The position numbers and the translations under genes were made by a program. Positions 63,902 through 64,000 of a stretch of DNA of 64,000 nt are shown here, piece by piece; positions within the stretch are counted from its first letter, which is position 1, and every line of letters starts with the position of its first letter. The stretch spans positions 33,377,934-33,441,933 of the forward strand of contig OX621252.1 in the NCBI GenBank assembly GCA_951640165.1, in the 5' to 3' direction. This stretch comes from Pseudoips prasinana (taxonomy: Eukaryota; Arthropoda; Insecta; Lepidoptera; Nolidae). The notes below the pieces were generated by a model. It was not told where the DNA came from. It worked only from the letters and a program-made list of their open reading frames with translations, and searched no databases.

Positions 63902-64000
63902 ATTTAGAAAAGAATAAAAACAAAAAAGAGGACGCCTGCACTAGGGAAATTAATCCTTGTGTAGCGGTTTACAAACATAAATTTGTCGGACACAAAGGAC
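63902..64000 (-). mobile_element. SINE family D (antisense), runs off the window
   Basis: AAAAAAGAGGACGCCTGCAC, TAGCGGTTTACAAACATAAA, TTGTCGGACACAAAGGAC; the tRNA head would lie beyond 64000. Confidence 0.7.

Overview
This is a eukaryotic, almost certainly lepidopteran (moth or butterfly), nuclear DNA window. It is AT-rich and has no operons, no bacterial-style genes and no CRISPR. It is packed with repeat families I recognise from Lepidoptera: several tRNA-derived SINEs with Pol III A/B boxes, many short pieces of an RTE/BovB-like LINE, Helitron-like repeats with ACTAGCGG...GCCCGCG ends, and the repeat that begins GGGTTCCGTAGCCAAATGG and ends CTTGGCCGG-poly(T). Species cannot be told from sequence alone. 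All family names are by recognition, not by search.

Layout. 0-5 kb: a tandemly duplicated repeat, an antisense SINE, an intact Tc1/mariner-type transposase between terminal inverted repeats (1133-2732), a MITE-like repeat, and a LINE inserted in a Helitron-like repeat. 5-12.3 kb: exon-like segments of one or more unidentified minus-strand host genes (signal-peptide exon at 12199-12250, GC-rich exon at 9607-9792, terminal exon at 5397-5587), with nested SINEs and foldback elements between them. 12.3-22 kb: SINEs, LINE tails, two more copies of the foldback family. 22-25.1 kb: a nearly complete endonuclease/reverse-transcriptase LINE with one in-frame stop. 25.2-29.4 kb: a BEL/Pao LTR retrotransposon (gag, protease, start of RT) that ends abruptly against an oppositely oriented LINE ORF1. 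29.6-42.5 kb: SINEs, LINE fragments, a hAT-type MITE with a perfect 8-bp target duplication, small palindromes, one isolated good exon candidate (38562-38693) and a decayed RTE copy (39553-41135).

42.5-48.8 kb is the most unusual part: sixteen near-identical ~368-bp units, four in minus and twelve in plus orientation, meeting at an almost perfect palindrome. Each carries a compact tRNA-like domain with Pol III A and B boxes. The whole 5.9-kb block sits in the head of an older SINE and is flanked by an exact 12-bp target-site duplication. This looks like an inserted, inverted, multimeric tRNA-related element.

48.8-64 kb: further LINE/SINE debris, a second hAT-type MITE (55416-55788), the GGGTTCCG element, and a 63-bp minisatellite of 19 copies with a four-unit higher-order pattern (61383-62585). 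Apart from the exon candidates, every supported coding region belongs to a transposable element. The genes do not form a pathway; the window is a stack of insertions whose order can often be read from nested target-site duplications.
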